From: JAYRWN01 sp041917975
GTDB lineage: Bacteria; Bacteroidota; Bacteroidia; Chitinophagales; Saprospiraceae
Assembly: GCA_041917975.1 (NCBI GenBank)
Contig: JAYRWN010000026.1
Coordinates: 1-17,401 of the forward strand
Direction: 5' to 3'
DNA length: 17,401 bases
In this document: positions 15,177 through 17,401 of the stretch, in pieces
Position numbering within the stretch: position 1 is the stretch's first letter
Layout: every line of letters begins with the position of its first letter
Position numbers and translations under genes: made by a program
Notes under the pieces: model-generated
What the model saw: the letters and a program-made list of their open reading frames with translations, nothing else
Databases searched by the model: none
Told to the model about the DNA's origin: nothing

Positions 15177-16145
15177 ATGCAACCTGGGTTGAATAAGAAT
15201 GTATTACTTCTCGAATCACTCACTCCGGACACGGAACAAGTGCTGCACAATCATGTTCAGGTATTCAAGGCCGACTCGCCCACTTCTGGAGGCGAGGTTG
15301 CGGTACGTCAGCCCATTCACGCCATCATTACCCGGGGATTGGGTGCCGTAAATGCAGAGCTTATCAAACAATGCCACGGCCTGGAAATCATAGCAAGAGC
15401 CGGGGTAGGCCTTGATAACGTGGATGTGGAATTCGCCACCGCCCAGGGGATTAAAGTAATCAATGCGCCCGGTAGCAATGCAGACACGGTAGCTGAACAT
15501 ACGTTAGCGTTGATGTTAGCCTTACAACGGCGCCTCTACACCAGCATCGAAGCTGTTAAAGACAACCACTGGGATTACCGCAAGAGTTATGGGGGAGATG
15601 AAATACGAGGAAAAATTCTGGGTATTTTGGGCATGGGGCACATTGGTCGCCGTGTAGCACAATTGGCCCAGGCATTCGGCATGGACATCTGGTATGCCAG
15701 CCAGAAACCAGCCGATGTTCCTTATAATTTGGTCTCCTTTAAAAAGTTGCTGGCTCAGGCGGATATTATCTCCTTGCATCTTCAACTGACCTCGCAGACC
15801 CGCAATTTACTTAACCGGGCCTCCATAGCCCAATTACAACCTCATACCCTCATTATCAATACATCGCGGGGTGAAGTCATTGATCAACAAGCGTTGACCG
15901 AAGCTTTATTGGAAAAGAAAATCGGAGGGTTTGCAGCAGACGTGCTTACCCAGGAGCCTCCTGCAGTCGATGATGTTTTGTTAAAATTGGATAATGTGTT
16001 GGTTACGCCTCATTCGGCTAGTCTTACCTCGCGAACGTATCATGAAATGTGCTTGCTGACAGTACAAAATACCCTATCGCTGCTACAATCAGAGACCATC
16101 GATGAGAAGTATATTTTTAATCGTCAGCATCTGGGTGGTTTCTAA
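15177..16145 (+). CDS. D-2-hydroxyacid dehydrogenase (PGDH/hydroxypyruvate reductase-like)
   Basis: An NAD(P)-dependent D-isomer-specific 2-hydroxyacid dehydrogenase of about 322 residues, which interconverts a 2-keto acid and a D-2-hydroxy acid. The substrate domain contains IIARAGVGLDNVD and NAPGSNADTVAEHTLALMLAL. The Rossmann motif is LGMGHIGRR (Gly152-x-Gly-x-x-Gly157). The catalytic triad is Arg231 (NTSRGEVID), Glu260 (TQEPP) and His279 (TPHSAS). There is no ACT domain, so it is closer to catabolic hydroxypyruvate or glyoxylate reductases than to long SerA. Three ATGs are possible: 15144, 15165 and 15177. I chose 15177, one base after the VOC stop, because it leaves eight residues before the first strand; the upstream starts overlap the VOC gene. 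Confidence 0.88.
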   Translation: MQPGLNKNVLLLESLTPDTEQVLHNHVQVFKADSPTSGGEVAVRQPIHAIITRGLGAVNAELIKQCHGLEIIARAGVGLDNVDVEFATAQGIKVINAPGSNADTVAEHTLALMLALQRRLYTSIEAVKDNHWDYRKSYGGDEIRGKILGILGMGHIGRRVAQLAQAFGMDIWYASQKPADVPYNLVSFKKLLAQADIISLHLQLTSQTRNLLNRASIAQLQPHTLIINTSRGEVIDQQALTEALLEKKIGGFAADVLTQEPPAVDDVLLKLDNVLVTPHSASLTSRTYHEMCLLTVQNTLSLLQSETIDEKYIFNRQHLGGF

Positions 16146-16186
16146 TATTTTTTTTTGAGGTCAACTTGACTAAATTAATTACCGAT

Positions 16187-17401
16187 ATGCGATTATTTTT
16201 TTTGCTTTTATTTGGCTCACTTTTACTTCTGGTTCAGTCCAATTGCACAAAAGATCGCACAGGCTATTTGAAGGTCCGTAAAGGAGATCATTTGATACTT
16301 ATTGGTAACAACCTGTGTTCCCGGATGATGAATTTTGGTCACTTTGAAACTGGTGTCCAGTTATTATTTGCTGACAGTATGCTCACCATTCGCAATCTTT
16401 GTGATGGTGGAGACACACCGGGATTTCGGCCACACCCGGGACGCAAAGATCCATGGCCTTTCCCAGGGGCGGATAAATTCCAATCCGAATTAGCTAAAAA
16501 TACCGGCAGTGAAGGACATTTTGAGTATCCTGATGACTGGATGACTCGCTTGCGAGCGGATATAATCGTAGCCTTTTTTGGGTATAACGAATCTTTTAAC
16601 GGGCCAGCTGGCTTGGAAAATTTTAAAGGCGAATTAGAAACATTCATTATTCATACTCTACAACAAAAATATAACGGGCAATCGGCTCCTCAGCTAGCTC
16701 TGGTGTCTCCGATCGCCTTTCAGGATCTGTCCGATCATTTTGACCTTCCTAATGGAAAAATAGAAAATCAAAATCTTTCCCTATATACGGAGGCCATGCA
16801 AGAAGTGGCTCTCAGGCACCAGGTATTATTCATTGATGTATTTGCTCCCAGCAGAAAATGGTTTTCCGGCGGTGAGCCACTCACTCAGGATGGGTTTCAG
16901 CTAAATGATGCCGGTTATGCTAAACTAGCCCAGGTATTGGTATCCGGGTTATTTGGCCGGAAAATTCCGGAATCAATGTATCAGGATTCGGTTAAACAAG
17001 CTGTTTTGGAAAAAAATTGGTTTTGGCATAACGACTATAAGATACCTAATGGTGTGCATGTTTTTGGGCGCCGTTACGACCCATTTGGGCCGGATAATTA
17101 TCCTGCCGAATTGGAGAAAATACGTCAAATGACCGCGATCCGGGATACCGCGATCTGGTGGGCTGCACAAGGCATGACTTTCAACCTGGCCGGAGCAGAT
17201 GCCCGCACCAAAGTGTTGCCAAGTATAGAAACCAATTATCAGCCCAGTGAAAAAAATGGGACCATTCGTTACTTGTATGGTTCCGAAGCTCTGGCCTCAT
17301 TTAAAACGGCACCTGGTTATCGTATCGAATTGTTTGCTTCAGAAAAGGAGTTTCCGGACTTAGCCAATCCGGTGCAAATTGCATTTGATAACAAAGGACG
17401 G
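16187..17401 (+). CDS. SGNH-like domain fused to a PVC-type heme-binding dehydrogenase (partial)
   Basis: The open frame runs off the right edge; 405 codons are present. The N-terminus MRLFFLLLFGSLLLLVQSNC is a signal peptide ending at Cys20, with an imperfect lipobox, so export is expected. Residues about 34-255 resemble an SGNH hydrolase: block I is GNNL (40-43) in place of GDSL, block III is FGYNES (131-136) and block V is DGFQLND (235-241) in place of DxxH. Residues about 270-340 form a linker containing VFGRRYDPFGPDNYP. From about 376 (PGYRIELFASEKEFPDLANPVQIAFDNKGR) the start of a membrane-bound-dehydrogenase propeller appears. Full-length relatives usually go on to a cytochrome c domain, which I predict outside the window. 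TTG at 16166 is an alternative start. It follows the operon by 41 bases and may be cotranscribed. Confidence 0.82.
   Translation, partial: MRLFFLLLFGSLLLLVQSNCTKDRTGYLKVRKGDHLILIGNNLCSRMMNFGHFETGVQLLFADSMLTIRNLCDGGDTPGFRPHPGRKDPWPFPGADKFQSELAKNTGSEGHFEYPDDWMTRLRADIIVAFFGYNESFNGPAGLENFKGELETFIIHTLQQKYNGQSAPQLALVSPIAFQDLSDHFDLPNGKIENQNLSLYTEAMQEVALRHQVLFIDVFAPSRKWFSGGEPLTQDGFQLNDAGYAKLAQVLVSGLFGRKIPESMYQDSVKQAVLEKNWFWHNDYKIPNGVHVFGRRYDPFGPDNYPAELEKIRQMTAIRDTAIWWAAQGMTFNLAGADARTKVLPSIETNYQPSEKNGTIRYLYGSEALASFKTAPGYRIELFASEKEFPDLANPVQIAFDNKGR

Noticed and set aside
16143..16156. Run of nine T after the hydroxyacid dehydrogenase stop as a terminator
   Set aside because: No GC-rich hairpin precedes it, so it is not a convincing intrinsic terminator.

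Overview
The window looks like chromosomal DNA of a member of the Bacteroidota, probably Saprospiria or a relative; that placement is inference. The grounds are: no clear Shine-Dalgarno sites; several upstream matches to the Bacteroidota -7 promoter element TAnnTTTG; a tsaE gene directly followed by an alanine-dehydrogenase-like gene, a pair I know from this phylum; a 648-residue GyrB; and many lipoprotein-like or Tat-like exported enzymes of carbohydrate metabolism. I see no tRNA, rRNA, CRISPR array, insertion sequence or phage gene, and no gene-free stretch over 300 bases.

Left part (1-6757): the 5' end of a heme-copper oxidase subunit III-like gene runs off the left edge on the minus strand (GTG start at 145). 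Divergent from it is a Tat-like, probably exported TIM-barrel sugar isomerase/epimerase (279-1256). It converges with a minus-strand series read gyrB (6757-4811), a small acyltransferase, a DinB-like protein, an MFS transporter and a YegS/DAGK-type lipid kinase (to 1263).

Middle (6930-8594): tsaE and an alanine-dehydrogenase-family gene form a short plus-strand pair, divergent from gyrB. The dehydrogenase has Gln where the canonical catalytic His is expected.

Right part (8609-17401): this looks like an accessory catabolic locus. On the minus strand a ThuA-domain lipoprotein overlaps by 4 bases a 902-residue exported protein (cytochrome c domain, DUF6797-like region, beta-propeller of the sorbosone-dehydrogenase type). 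Divergent from them, over a 117-bp intergenic region with overlapping promoter-like elements, lie a D-tagatose 3-epimerase-like enzyme, a mandelate-racemase-subgroup acid-sugar dehydratase, a VOC protein and a D-2-hydroxyacid dehydrogenase. The last gene is cut by the right edge: an SGNH-like domain joined to the start of a PVC-type heme-binding dehydrogenase domain, with both catalytic SGNH residues apparently replaced. Together they suggest extracytoplasmic oxidation of a sugar or sugar derivative followed by cytoplasmic epimerisation, dehydration and reduction. The substrate cannot be read from the sequence.
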